Positions 32,234-47,200 of a DNA stretch of 64,000 nucleotides are shown here, piece by piece. The position numbers and the translations under genes were made by a program. This stretch comes from Asterias rubens. Its lineage: Eukaryota; Echinodermata; Asteroidea; Forcipulatida; Asteriidae. Within the stretch, counting starts at the first letter, position 1. Every line of letters begins with the position of its first letter. The notes below the pieces were generated by a model that worked only from the letters and a program-made list of their open reading frames with translations, had not been told where the DNA came from and did not search any database. The DNA lies in assembly GCF_902459465.1 (NCBI RefSeq), contig NC_047066.1:10667047-10731046 (forward strand). Reading direction: 5' to 3'.

Positions 32234-35200
32234 CTGGTAAATTAGCAAATAAATATAATTATTTCCAGTTCAAAGTTAACGTATAGTTGAAGGGTTTTGA
32301 TTCCTTTTATAGACCAAGTTTTTGGCCATTTACAATGACATTAAAGACACAGGACACTATTGGTAATTGTCAAAGACTAGTCTTCTCACTTGGTGTACAT
32401 GTAGCTCAACATATACAAAAAATAACAAACCTGTGAAATTTTGAGCTCAATCAGTCGTCGAAGTTGCGAGACAATAATGAAAGAAAAAACACCCTTGTCA
32501 CACGAAGTTGTGTGGTTTCAGATGCTTGATTTCGCGACCTCAAATTCTAAATCTGAGGTCTCGAAATCAAGTTTGTAAAAATTTCTCACAATGTTTTATA
32601 CTATCAACCTCTCCCCATTACTCATTACCATAAAGGTTTTATGCTAATAATTATTTTGAGTAATTACCAAAAGTGTTCACTGCCTTTAATCCCTACGCAT
32701 TGTGAATGAAGATGTACGTAACACAATTAACCTGTAGAAGTTTCAGCTTATAAGTCGTCAAGTTAACAAAACAAAAAATTAAAATCAAAGAGTAATGTTT
32801 TCAGGAGAGTCCTGCAAATCTCTTTTACAGCGTGCTAAATAAAACACAACAAATATTTTCTTGAAATTGTGTTACTCATTTCTCAAAAAAACCCAGCCCC
32901 TTTAAAAAAACAACCCATACCTAAAGACCAGTATTCTCACTTGGCCCATCCCAACATGCATAAAAAACAATTCTGTGAAAATTTTTACTCAATTGGTCAT
33001 CGAAGTTGTGAAAGAATAATGAAAAAAAAAACACCCTTGTTGCACAAATTTGTGTACTTTCAGATGCCTAATAAAAGGCTCTAGTACTGACTATCTTTCA
33101 ATATACGAATGAGAAACTACCTCTTTCTCAAAAACTATGTTAATTCAGAGGGAGCCAATTCTCACAATGTTTTATAGTATCAACAGCTCTCTCATTGCTT
33201 GTTACCAAATAAATTGTTATGCTAACAATTACTTTGAGTATTTACCAATAGTGGCCAGTGCCTTTATGGAACCAAAAACATCTGCACTAACTGCATAAAT
33301 ACCTTGGTGAAGTTCCTAACGATGATCTTCAAGGCGTGGTCTTTCATATCCTTCGCTCCAACTCTATCAGCAGCGTCTAGGATCTGTACTACATTCTGCA
33401 CAGATATATTGATCTCAAGGTTCTCTTTGCAGAACGCCTGCAGGCGGTTGTTACAAAAACTGTAGTAGTCTGGTGCCGAGAAGAGATATCTGGGAGGAGA
33501 TTTGTCAAGGAACATCAAATGAATTCCATCTTGGTTTGCAAAATCTAAATAGTTTGTGATCACTTTGTTTATATGCGACCAGAATGATGGTATGACAAGC
33601 CTGGCTGATACTCGGTGGTAATCCAGCCTTGCATGGTATTTGTTTAGATGGTCTCCGCAAACTCCAACAAGGGGATATAAATGCCAAGCTTACAACAGCC
33701 AGTCTCTCTCGTACAAACATTGGTTTGACGGCTATTATAATGAAGTGACAAGTCAAGAAGGTGTGATTCAGAAACTAGACAGGAATACTTATTCTAGTAC
33801 TTTCGAAATCAGGGAATGGCTTGGTAGGAATTAAATCTACATCCGTGTGATTGCAAGTCCTGCCGTATAACCGCTTGACCACTGTGTTACCAGCGTGTAT
33901 CTTTGTGAGGCAGTTGCAAGTGACACCTTGATAGATCGGCCACAAAATCTTCACAGATTGAAATAAATACATAAATCGATAAATTTGCTGGTTATGTGGA
34001 AGCATTTTTCTGATACAATGCAAAGGATACAGAGAGTCCTCTGGTGGCATAGAGACAGCACCGTAGTAGATGTACTGCAGTAGAGAATCAAACGCCTGCC
34101 TGGATGGGATCATATCACCAATGCTGATCTGTAGAGAGACAATAAATATGTCTCAGTTAAAGGAACTGAACATGTTTGTATCTCATCATAAGCATAAAAT
34201 AAATGAAAACTTGGGCTCAATCGGTCATTGAAGTTGCGAGAAAATGATGAAAGAAAAAACACCCTTGTTGGACGAATTTGTGTGCTTTCAGATAGGAATA
34301 AAAGACTTTTAGCTAGAAGTCTTTTATTATTTTAGTGAGAAATTACCTCTTTCTCAAAAACGATGTAACTTCAGAGGGAGTCGTTTCCCACAATGTTTTA
34401 TACTATTAACAGCTCTCCAATGCTCAACACCAAGTCAGTTTTTTAGTTAATATGTGTTTTGAGTAATTACCAAACGTGTACCTTCCCTTTAACACATGAA
34501 GTTAACAGCAGACATAAGGCCAAGTAAAAAAAAAAACATGTTTCGCGTCCCCGCCCGCTTCCTTTTTACAGGACGCCTCCTTTTTTATTTTATTTTTTAT
34601 TTAATTTTTTTTATGCACATTTTTTTTTATTTTTTTTTTTTTTAAATAGGGTTATTTTAAATGATCTCAGTGAATGCCTCGACAAAATTGTTTCATTTAT
34701 GTTTTGTGTATTTCAGCAGTAGAAAAAACAATGGATATTTGACATTTTAACAAAGAATGGCGGCCATCTTGAAATAAAAATAAAAAAATAAAAAGCCCCT
34801 CTTCCTCCTTTTTTTGAAAAACCCGGACGTGAAACATGTTTTCTTTTTTACTCGGCCTAATAATATTAGCGAAAAGATGGTAGAACAGATGAGGCCATCA
34901 GACATGCAACCTTGTACAAAAAAAGAGGAAATTGCTGACCATACCAAATGTTTTACAGTATCTTTCAATTTTCTACAACAATTCTTGTAAGATGTATACC
35001 AAGGCTATCTTGCTAACTGTTTTAAGTCTTTTAAACTTGAAGATAAATACAGGCTTTAGGCTTTTCTATCAAATGTTTAAAAAATGTTGTTTTAATATTT
35101 GATGAAGTTACAATTATTTTTTTTTAATATTTGATGAACGTATTACTAGCACTGTGGTTGTCAATTTAAGTCTACTTTGTAATCAACTATCTAAAAAACT

Positions 35201-38200
35201 GTTAACTTAAAAACACACACAAAAATGAAGGGGAAAAAGGAATAGACCACAGTAAACTGAACTCTTTTGTTTGTAGGATACAGCCATTATTCTTACATTC
35301 ACAGTGTCATCTTCCGTCATAAAGGATCTAAACATTGCCTCAAAGAAGCTGCTTCTAGCTGCGAGTACAGCTTTGTGGGCCGGTATCGGTTTGCCATCCA
35401 GCATCAGGGTGATGTCTGCATACTCCTGTCCGAGTTTACCCTTTAAGAAAGACTCCATGTCTTGCTCTAGAGACGTCTCAACTGAAAACAGGATGGAAGA
35501 AGAAAATATCATTTAAAGGCACTGGACACTATTGGTAATTGTCAAAGACCAGTATTCTCACTTGGTGTATCTCAACATATGCATATAATAAAAAACCTGT
35601 GAAAATTTGAACTCAATTGGTCGTTGAAGTTGCAAGATAATAATGTAAGAAAAACTGTCACACGAAGTTGTGTGCTTTCAGATGCTTGATTTCGGGACCT
35701 CAAAATCTAATTCTGAGGTCTCAAAATCAAATTCGTGGAAAATTACTTCTTTCACGAAAACTACGTTATTTCAGATAGACCTGTTACTCACAATGTTTTA
35801 TACTACAAACAGCTCTCCATTGCTTGTTACCAAGTAAGTTTTTAAGGTAACAATTATTTTGAGTAATTACCAATAGTGTCCACTGCCTTTAACATGTGGA
35901 GCTTAAATATCTTAGTCTTTTTCCATTTGCTCTGAAACTGGACCCTGCCAATAACCATTTTCCAATAACAGTAATAATGTAGACTTGTTTAAAACACCCC
36001 TTACAAATATTCTGCCTTTTCATTGGTTTAGAGCACGTCACATGATATGTCTTAGTTTAACTAGATGGCGGACGTGTGATAGTGCATCGTTTGCCGTGTG
36101 ATAGTCCGACAACTATCACACAGCGTGCAGTACCCAGACGTCTTTTTACCCAACTTGAACCAATCAGTTATGCATCTGTGTCTCTGAATCGCGCGTACGA
36201 ACAGTACGTGTACGAAAATGATAAATAGTCTGTTGGGGTGTTATAAAACAAGTATTGACTGCTTTAACTCATGCTATGGTTAAAACTACGACTCCCTGGG
36301 TGATCTCCGGACCGTTCCATTTTCCCTCGACTGCGCCTCGGGAAAATAGAAGGCTCCGGGGATCACCTCGGGGTCGTAGTTTTAACCATAGCGCTCGAAG
36401 CAATCAATATTTGTATAATAGCGCATGTATCCACCAAAGGTGCTCAAGATGCTTGAACAGAGAAAGACACTTTTTTAAAGAAGTTATAATGATTTATGAG
36501 ACCGATTTATGCAGCACCTTAATGGTTTACAAGGTGCTCGACCCACTGAGCAGCCCCTACTCCCCACCCCTTACCCCCAATCACTCACATGATTTATTAA
36601 AATCAGGCATCTTCTCATGCTGGTAAGGCCTTCCTGATGCTAGCTGCCTCCTTCGGACTACCTCTACCATGAGTGGTTGACTCAGACATTCAAACTCTTT
36701 ACTCATCACGATGGTGCTGTAGTTGCTCTCTTTCACTACAAAGTTCATGCAGAATTCCTGCCGAAGACATCATCACAACAATGAGAGATTGGAAAGGTTT
36801 GCGGTAACACCGTGTAATGACTATCTCTTAATGAGTTGGGGTTGTTCTAAAAAGAACCGTTGGTTTCAACTAGACGTTTCGATCAGTATGCTCTGATTGT
36901 CATCTGGAGAAAGAAGACAATCAGAGCATACTGATCGAAACAAAGAGTTGAACCAAAAAATCTTTTCAAAACCACCCCAACTCATTAGACATAGTCATTA
37001 CATGGTGTTACCGCAAACCTTTCCATATCGTATTTCGACCATGCAAAGTTTCAAATCCTACTTAATCGAGAGATTTGTCGAAGGGTATCCATTATTAAAG
37101 GGTTTGGGTAATTTTTGTACAACACAAAACACAAAACATCTACAGATTTATATAAATCTTTAAAGATAATGATGATAGAAAGCTTCCCTTAAAATATTGC
37201 TTGCTGAGGTGCTATAGTTTTTGAGAAATTAGAAAAACAATCTCACAAAATAGTTTTTGCGCCAGTGAGACGTAAACTATTTATGTTCAACGGATTTACG
37301 TGACTCTCCTGAACACATTGCTCTGTGATTTCTTCTTTTTTTTTCTCTAAAAAAATTGCGAACAAATGAGGCTGAAACTTCAACAGTCTTCAACAGTGAG
37401 TATGGATTAATGTCGTGGCTAAAAACTTAAAGAAGGTATCAAAACCCTTTAACTAATACTGGATTCTTATGTCGCACTTTATCACACTCCTAGGGGCATA
37501 TCCAGAGTGGACACACGCATGAAACCAAAGTAATCAGGTAATGCAATGCATACAAACTAATACAAAGCATAAAGCTCAACACCAACCAAAGTATTTTTTT
37601 ACTATTGGTGGCGTTAATTTTCAAATCTATAGTCTGGTGCTTGAAAGTATGCATAAATCATAGAGTTATATATAAGAACTAGAGGGCGCACGAGTGATGC
37701 TTCGTGCACAAACGCCACGGGACCGCAAGATGACAAGCGCATCATTCTGCACGCGCATTGAATATGAAATACACGTTTGAGATTTTTTTTATTGAACGCT
37801 CTCGCGATGCTGTTTGTTCAACTTACAAAATGGCCGCACAAACACACGCTGTGAGATGCCAGTTTTGTCAACTTAGAAAATGGCCGCCTGCGCACATGCC
37901 GGAGCGCGTATATAGGCCAGTGCGCCCTCTAGTTCTTATATATAACTCTATGGCATAAATAGTGACTAGGAGAATAGGTCCCATGCAAACACTGAACGAC
38001 CTGTCGTATCTCCACTTAAAATTACCTTTATTAAGTCCAGCTTGAGTTTGCTTGCTCCTTGTAAAACTTGCAGCACGTTGCAGTGTGTGATTGAAACTGA
38101 TAGGTAGTGAATACACATGTGCTCTAGACGGCTCATTGAGAACTGTGTTACAAACATTAAAAATTGTATTGCCCGTTATTCACTAAAATAAATTTTATAA

Positions 38201-41200
38201 AAATGTTGTTCTCTGAAAGATTCCTTCCATACAATGCTGCTTAAGAAACATACAAAACCTGTATGCCATAGACAATGCACAAAATAAATAATGATAACAA
38301 ATAATTGTTTTTATATTATTGCTGATGGTAGTGGAAGTGATTTAAGGTTGGGCTCCTGACAATGATAGACTTTTAGTTTTAAATTAACTAACACTTATCG
38401 ATTGGTTCACTTACTTAATTAAAAGCTTAAAACTTTCTCAAATCTATTAAAATAGCTATTTAAAAATTTCAATCTAAATTTTCAAGTCAAATTGGACCAA
38501 TAAGCAGGACGTTGCAGGTTCAAGTCCCACTTTAGTAAATTTGTCTTTGTTCACCAAATTATAATGAGAGAATTTGTTACAAGTGTTAGATAGGTATTTA
38601 CCTCCAGAGCGAGTTTGTAAACATCCATGAGAAGGAGCAGGAATTCTGTGGTCTTGTCTGAAGAGTCTGCAAAATAAAACAACGAGAAACAAATAGAAAT
38701 ATTTCAATCTGGCTTAAAGGCAGTGGACACTATTGGTAAATACTCAAAATAATAGTTAGCATAAAACCTTACTTGGTAACGAGTAATAGGGAGAGGTTAA
38801 TAGTATAAAACATTGTGAGAAAAAGCTCCCTCTGAAGTGACATAGTTTTTGAGAAAGAAGCAGTTTTCCAGATTTAGAATTTGAGGTCTCGAAATCAAGC
38901 ATCTGAAAGCACACATGTGACCATGGTGTATCAAGGGTGTTTTTTCTTTCATTAATATCTCGCAACTTTGATGACCGATTGAGCTCAAATTTTCACAAGT
39001 TTGTTATTTTATGCATATGTTGAGATACACACTGTACACCAACTGTGAAGGCTAGTCTTTGACAATTACCAATAGTGTCCACTGCCTTTAAAGGTAGGGT
39101 CATACGTACAGTATTAAAAAAATCAATATGGTTGGGACCAACTTGGTCCGGAAGTTTGAATATGAGCAAAATTTACACAGCCTACAATGTATATAGTCTG
39201 GTTAAATGCTGACTTAATCACAATTAGTTCTTATCAAGGATTAATGATAAGGAAACGGGATTCCAAACATGTTATAAAAAGATTGGACCCCTTCATCGAG
39301 ATCCTTTCATCAGGGATTTCTGATCAGAGGTTCTGTGATCCAGATGATGGATTCTTACTTTGTATGCCTTGTGGTCTGTGATCTGCTTTGTCTGTATACA
39401 CAAACCATAGTAACAACTGGAATGCTTCCGGCCTTGTATTCTTGATGGGAATCTGCAGAGATTTCTTCAAGTTTTTGCCCTTGCGGACTTCTTCATCTCT
39501 TTCTGGACTTGAAATACTCTCATCTGGAGCACTTTCACCCTGAAAAAGAAAACAAAAATTGTTTTCAGAAAAAGGTGATCCCCTGGCTGCCACATCCCAG
39601 GTTGTATTATAAACTTGGTTGTGGCTACACAGCAGTTAACGGTTTTATAGCTTTTGACTGGCACCCCCTAAACAAATATATTAACAACACAGGGAGATCG
39701 CCAACACAGGGCTTAATACCTCAGTTGGTAGAGCGCTGGAATGTTAATCCAGAGATTGTTGGTTCAAATTCTGCTCTAGTCACTTTGTCTTGGTTCTACC
39801 CCAAATCATTTAAAAACTCATCTAGTCAGTTCCCCTGTGATTTATTATTTGAATATTCGATTAGAGCAGGCTATTAAAAATTTTCAGATGACCAAACACA
39901 GTTGACATGGTTAAAGTCAAAACCATCTCTAATAAATCACACAGAGTGTCAGCATTGTAATATTCATGCACCCAGTTCTCAAAAAGCACCCATTATACAC
40001 TTACTGCAGGTACACTAGGCTATGCTTAAGACCCGTTTATAAGGCACCTATTAAAGTTTTTTATGGTTGGCTGCAGATTGCAGCCAATGGCGAACCCCCT
40101 TCTCATAACGACTTGATGGCTTTATGGTCCTATCCGAAGGAAGAAAGCAATTATGCTTAAGTGTCTTGCTTAAAGCCAGAAGGTGTCATGAACGAGACCC
40201 AAATCCACAGTTTGACACTGAACACCAGAATGCAAGTCCGGATGATTTACATGTATAGACACAGTTATAAAGAAAGATGCAAGAAAAGTTACATGTGAAA
40301 GTCTCCGCTGAATACAGTGCATCATTGCTGAGAAAACAGCAAAAAAATGTGATGGTATTTTCATAAGAACGTCAAATCCATCCAAGTTTTGCGAGGTGAC
40401 AGCGTGTACCAACCGCATCTCTGACTACTACTGCATAATTACTGCACACTGTAGGTGTTTTGTGCATGAACAACTCTTTGTAACAGGGGTGGTAATAGTG
40501 CACGGTGCTTGATCACAAGAACCATCTCTACCCTCGCAGGTACCCATTTATACTCCTGGGTGAAGAGAAGCAATTCTTGCTGAAGGACACAAGTGTCATA
40601 ACCGGGATTCAAACCCACACTCTGATGACTTAAAAAGCCAATAAAGGATGATCTCAATATGTCAACTATTACCTTTTTATGGCCAAATAGACATCGCAGA
40701 TACCGGTTAATAACCATTTTACTATCAAAATTTGCATTGAGTAATAAATATCTCGAGTCAAAAAAGCACCTGGCCGCATGGCTTTTTCAGCCGAGAGTCA
40801 AAAATGGCTTATCTATTATAATGACCCTGGACGCCAGTGACGAATTTCCGCTATTGGTTTTGAACACAGTTCTCCAGCTTTGGCATTTCCACACCAAATA
40901 GCCGCCACTGACGTCACGATTCCTTTGTCGCGCGGGTTTGTTTGACCCCACGTTTTTCAAAAATTTGGCTCAGAGCGTTCTGGAGAATACCCATTTTTAC
41001 CATGTTTTAACGTGAGGTAAGAGACTCGTTATATTTTTTATGTTTCCTGGATGGACTGCAGCTGTTAGAAAACTGTAATAACTATATATTTGAGATCATC
41101 CTTTATTGGCTGTTTAAACCACCAGAACTTGAATTTGATGCTTTAAACAACTTTGCCATGACACCATACTCTACACAAGTTGAAAGTTATGAAAAACAAG

Positions 41201-44200
41201 CATGCAAGTATGAACATGAAAACATTAAACAAAGAGCTTTACATTTCATGTTAAAAAGAGCTTTATATTTTGGTTTTGGCAAAAAGCCTGGTCAAATCGG
41301 GTCTCTAACAAGTATCAAAAATTTGTATACATCAACCATCCAAAGACAATGCAAAGATTCACTGATCAACTGTTTAAAAGCTTCTAAAACAGTGTATTTG
41401 TCTAATTTTAAATGACTGTATATTATTGATCTTCAAAAGGTTTATGTCAGGAGGAAGCTGTTATTTAACTGACCTGTTCTGCCGCTTGTCTCTCTTTAGC
41501 TTGGGATATTTTGTTCCTGAGGTAGCGACATCTTGGAACAATGATGGCTGCATGTCCAGGAACTACTGTACTATTCTAAAAGAATCAAAGAGGAAATAAT
41601 TATAAGTGACACAAAACAAAATAATAAATTATTAGTTTAATATGGATGATAAGTTAAGCCTCCTTTTTTTTCTTTTAATGAAAAAAAAAGGATACATTTC
41701 AACGATCTCAGGAAAAAAAAACATTATTTGAAAAATAGCCCAGCCTAACAAAACAGCAGCCAGTAACTTTTTTTTTTGTTCTTTTTTGTCTGTTATGAAG
41801 TAAATTTTTGCATGCCCTCGAGTAAGTACAGTTTCAAGTTTCATAGTGTAAATGTTTGTTCTACTTAAGAATAGTTTGTTATTCAGTAATTAAACAAAAA
41901 ATATCTTTACTGTTATGAGCATCGACATAGCAAATTTCCATTTTATGGACAATTATTGAATTGAATCGAGTGGTTTTATGTGTGAGCTCTTAATTGGCAA
42001 TAGTCTTCTGTAATGAAAGGGTTAACTCACCTCGCCCACAAGGAATTCCACATCAGTAAATTGCTGACTCAGCAGAAGACGTCCAAAGTCATCCTTCAGG
42101 GTACATCTTGGGTATGATGCAAACTGGAGAAGAAATAAAATCAACCACTTACATATCCACCTTGTTTAATGTTGCTTACTGTAATTGTTCTACATGTATG
42201 TCTAATTTTCCTTTACTGTGTGTGGTTCCCCTCTTGTGCGCTCTATAAGCACCTTACAAATATTTTTAATTTTTAATATTATACATTTCAATTAATTGCA
42301 GTTTAGGAGCACTAAGCAGAAAATAACTTTTCCTGACAAATTTATTTGCTAAGCTCAGTACCAGCCACAAGCAATGTACAAAACTCAATATTTCTCTCAG
42401 TCAACTGGTTTTGCTGGTTTTAATAAAACAATAACAGGCTAAAGTTTATGGATTGATATAAATTTAAAAATTGTCCAGGAGCATGTTTCATGGTCGAACG
42501 ATATACAAAATCTCATTAAATATTATCATTATTATGGAAATTACAGAATTTCTTTGGAACTAATCTACTGGAAAAGAATAATGAAGTAAAAACATTATTC
42601 TTTGTTGCGTGTGTTACAAATTGGAACTGGGTTTTTTTCCTTCTCAAAGTGAAGTTGATCAGGGCCCAATTTAGTAGAGCAGCTTTTAAGCACAAAAAAT
42701 AGCTAAGCGCAACAAAACTTTTTAAAGCAGAATAAGGTTATCGGCCAAACTACCATGTCATGTGTACAACTTGTGACTGGTATCCTGCTCATTTCTACTT
42801 AGCAGAAAACTGTAAAGCAGTATTGTCTGCCTAAGCAGCTCTTTGAAACTAGGCCGTTTTGTGGATTCCGACAGGGCATTGAGGGCCAGCTGTCAGTGGA
42901 AAAACGAAAAAGGAGACCAGATTTAAGTTTGCTTAGAAGCTGAAGGACGGGGTTACCTGAAATAACCGTGACAAATATATGAGGTAACTTCCTCCGTGAC
43001 AAATGACCAACTGACTGATGAACAGTCGCCAGAATTAGGACGACAGGAAAGAACGTTGTGGAGAATGGGAGTACACTAGTCCCCCTTCAAGACCCTAAAG
43101 GAACATCTCTTGTGGTTTTATCTTTTAAAGAGATGTTATTTGATGATTCAAGAGAATTTAATCTAAATTATATTTCGTCCTTGGGAAAAAAAGTAGGAAC
43201 ATTGTAGTATACAGAAATTGGGACGACAGGAAAGAATGCTGTGGAGAATGGGAGTACACTAGTCCCCCTTCAAGACCCTAAAGGAACATCTCTTGTGGTT
43301 TTATATTTTAAACAGATGTCATTTCGATGATTCAAGAGAATTTAATCTAAATGATAGTTGGTCCTATAGATAAATGTCAGGCCTGGAATTTCATCTTTAA
43401 AAGGACAAGGTCGTTTTCATTTTGCAAGGGCACTTCCGTTGGAAAAGCTTAACTTCTACAGGGAATTTTTGAATGGGCACCAAGGCCAAGAAAAGGTGAC
43501 ATTGACAGCTGTGGCTTCCGTTGCCTGCGTGTCATTCTAGGTCTGAAAACTAGAAGCATTTTATAGAGTACAAGGCCGACCTATTCAGTTGCATGGCATA
43601 GGCTTTACTACTCTGTTTCAGGCTATTTAATCACACATCTTTTGATTTTTTTAAGCGGCCAAAAAGAAATCAGTAATCAAACTAGACAAGAAAGAATATC
43701 ATGCCCGCTAACATTAGCAGCTATCAATCAGGTGGATTTTGTTTAGCAATCAGGAAGATTGCGTGTACAACAGTCAGGGATGAAAAGGATCTTTATAATG
43801 GAGATTTTGTTCACCAGAACAAGGAACGTGTATGAGACTTCATGAAATCAGCTTAAATACCATGTCACAAGTATATTTCTGCTAAGCAGACAATTGGTAA
43901 GCAACATTTTCTGCTGAAGCACCTCTATGAATCCGGGCCACAGGGTCGACTTTAGAGCTGCTTAAGCCGAATAAGTAGCTAACACACAACGGTGTATTTG
44001 GGTAAAAAAACAAAAAATTTACAACATTTTGCTTCCCAGAATAATTTTTCCAGCCAAATTACCATGGTCTCAAGTACCATTTATGGCTGGTATCCTGCTC
44101 AATTGTGCTTAGCAGAAAATTGTCAAGCAGTATTTTCTGTTGAAGGAGGTCAATGAAATTGAGCCCTGGATTAAAATACTCCAGTAAGATATAAAACAAT

Positions 44201-47200
44201 AGAAATTGAAATAAAATAAACTTAGACGGCAACTTTTCATTTTGGATAATATACAACCATAAAAGTAAGACCATGAAACTACGACCATGCCTTTGAAACA
44301 AAAGATAAAATCCTACCTGGAATCTATACATCTCTGAGCTTCGGACGTTGTTGTCGACTGCTCCGCCAAAGATAAACATCGCATCACAGATGACAGCTGC
44401 GGCATGGAACAGTCTACCTGTTGGACTCTGAGTGAACAGAAACAAAAGAACAAAAAGAGTAAAGAAACCAGGCTTCATTTTCCACTTTCCGCCACGTGAC
44501 ATTGCTACACCTATCCCTGCCTTCAGTTCAAGGGAGGGGTGGGTATAAACCCTTATCAACTTGATATCTAGCAGATTGCTGCTCGTCTGGCGCCAATTTC
44601 ATAGAGCTGCTAAGCACACAAATTTGCTTAGCGTGAAATTTCTTCCTTAATAAAAACAGGATTACCAACCAAATTTCTTCTTGTTGCATGGGGTATTCAG
44701 CTGTAGTTTGCTTATAATCCTGAAAATCACAGGGATATTTCGGTTGGTAATCCTGTTTTATCAAGGCAGAAATTTCATGCTAAGCAATTTTTGTGCTAAG
44801 CAGCTCTATGAAATTGGGCCCTGGTAGGTGTGTTCCGAAAGTGTTGCCTAGACGTAGACTTCCTCTTTTTCGCCGTTACAGACTTATTGCATTGTCTCAG
44901 AAGTGTCTCTTGGGTAGCTATATACACATAAGGGATTCTAAACCGAGCCGGGATGGATAATTACTAACATATGGACTCTGCTTTAGGAATTAGAGAGTCC
45001 TGGATGCACTATGAATTGCGGTTTACAATGAAAACCCCCATCATTGTTTTCATTCTATTCTCATTCGGATTTTCTTTAATGCAAAAAAATTGGTTTTGAC
45101 AAAGTTAGAACAGAAAGAGAACGACTGCCTGCAGGTACCTTTGATATGTCGATTATGAGTGCTGGAATCCCACTGGTGAACGGGGAGCCAAACTAAGAAG
45201 TCTGAGAATGAACACATTCCAACTGACAGGCAGCTTTCTTTAAAGGAACCTGAAATATCGCACCAAGCGTTATTCAAGCTTGACTTGTCTAATGATCGTC
45301 ATGATAAGGCTTTGGGTTCACCATGAAATGAATTTCATTGGTCAAGTTGATGTTGTTTTCATCATAAGGAAGCCGGTGCTCAGGTGCTTATTCAAAACAA
45401 TGCATGCTGGCTATAGATACCAGCCATATAAGATTACAGGTAAGGCATGACACCTGGGCCCAATTTCATAAAGCCTGTAAGCACAAAAACTTGCATAGCA
45501 AAGAATAGTATTGCTTAGCAGAAACAGGTTACAAGCACAAATTACATTAAATTTATCTTGTTGCTGGTGCCCGACTCAATTTTTGCTTAGCAAAGATATT
45601 TTTTTTAGCAGTGTTTTCTGCTTTACAGCTTTATGAAACAGAATTCTGTGGTTATAGCCATGAAATTGGGCCCAGTAAAGAGCTGCTTTCATAGCTACTA
45701 CCGGTAGTTACATTTTCACTTACTAAAATTAGATTCAGGAATGAGATTGACAAATGTGACACTTCCTCCAATGCCTTTTCACAGCCTTGTCATAATTATA
45801 AAGGCAACTGTAAAACATTTGTCCGCAAAGCAATCTTTGAAACTGTAACAACCTGCTGTAATACAATATTATTACACATTCAACGGTAGACTTCTTGGTC
45901 ATGCTCCCTGAAGGCACGACTAGGATCATTATAGATCAAATTAACACATCCTGAGAACCAGACTATATTAGTAATTATGTCCCAAGCGTCTCTTTTGTGG
46001 CTCTATGGCTCTACAGACTAACACAGAGGAACCATAAACCCCATAGCAATGAAAACAAGGGCCCAATTTCATAGAGCTGCTTTCGGTAACTGCACTGTAG
46101 CAGAAATATTAGCTTAGGTGTAAGCATTTTTGTGGAGAATGAGTGATTGTAAGTGCAGAATTCGGTGGTAAGCAGAGCCATGAAGTTGGGCCCTGGTAAG
46201 GACTGAAAACCAAACCCACATGCAAGGCTCAACAGATGGGAATCGAAATTGGGTCCACAAAGGTGAAAGGCAGGTACAAAAAAACCACTGAGCCAAGTTG
46301 ATCCCGTTATAGATAACACTGAAATTCAAATGCACACAGATTGAAGATGGTTTGGAGACAGTGAGAAATATGCTGTTACATTTATTAGCGATTTATTAAA
46401 GACACTGGACACTAATGGTAATTGTCAAAGACCAGTCTTCTCACTTGCTGTATCTCAACATATGCATAAAATAACAAACCTGTGAAAATTTGAGCTCAAT
46501 CGGTCGTCGAAGTTGCAAGATAATGAAAGAAAAGACACCCTTGTCACAGGAAGTTGTGTGCGTTCAGATGCCTGATTTTGAGACCTCAAATTCTAGTATC
46601 TGAGGTCTCGAAATCAAATTCGTGGAAAATTACTTCTTTCTCGGAAACTATGTTACTTCAGAGGGAGCTGTTTCACACAGTGTATTATACTATCAATAGC
46701 TCCCCATTACTTGTTACAAAGTAAGGTTTTATGCTAATAATTATTTTGAGTAATTACCAATAGTGTCCACTGCCTTCTAATATAGTCTTTTTTTTCCTGC
46801 GTTTTTCTGAGGTTCAACTTTACCTGACTGTCTGAGGAAACCTTGATCACTTGCCACTCTTCAGCATCCAAATCATAGCTGCGGAAATCAAGAAGAACAA
46901 ACAAGCTTTATTATTCCGGAACAATTCCGCAAAGAAAAACGAAACTGAGTCACGATACCTGTAATCGTATGTCACCACTCTCATCCAATCCTGAATTCAA
47001 TCACTCTTAAAGAGACCAGATATGTAAGTCATGGTTTGATGATGGATTGGATGAGTGGAAGGCCCTCTTTGGAAACCACAAAACCTTGTTATTTTTCTAA
47101 GATGGCTGAACTATTGGTTTTAAAGGTTTGTTTGTATGTATATACATGTAGTATTTTTTGTAATTCTTGGTGTCTTTTTTGCTCCCCTTAAAAAAAAAAA

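Noticed and set aside
39685-39800. A tRNA gene with GTTGGTAGAGCGCTGG
   Set aside because: The same sequence with shared flanks occurs at 59080, and stems do not close; it is a SINE.
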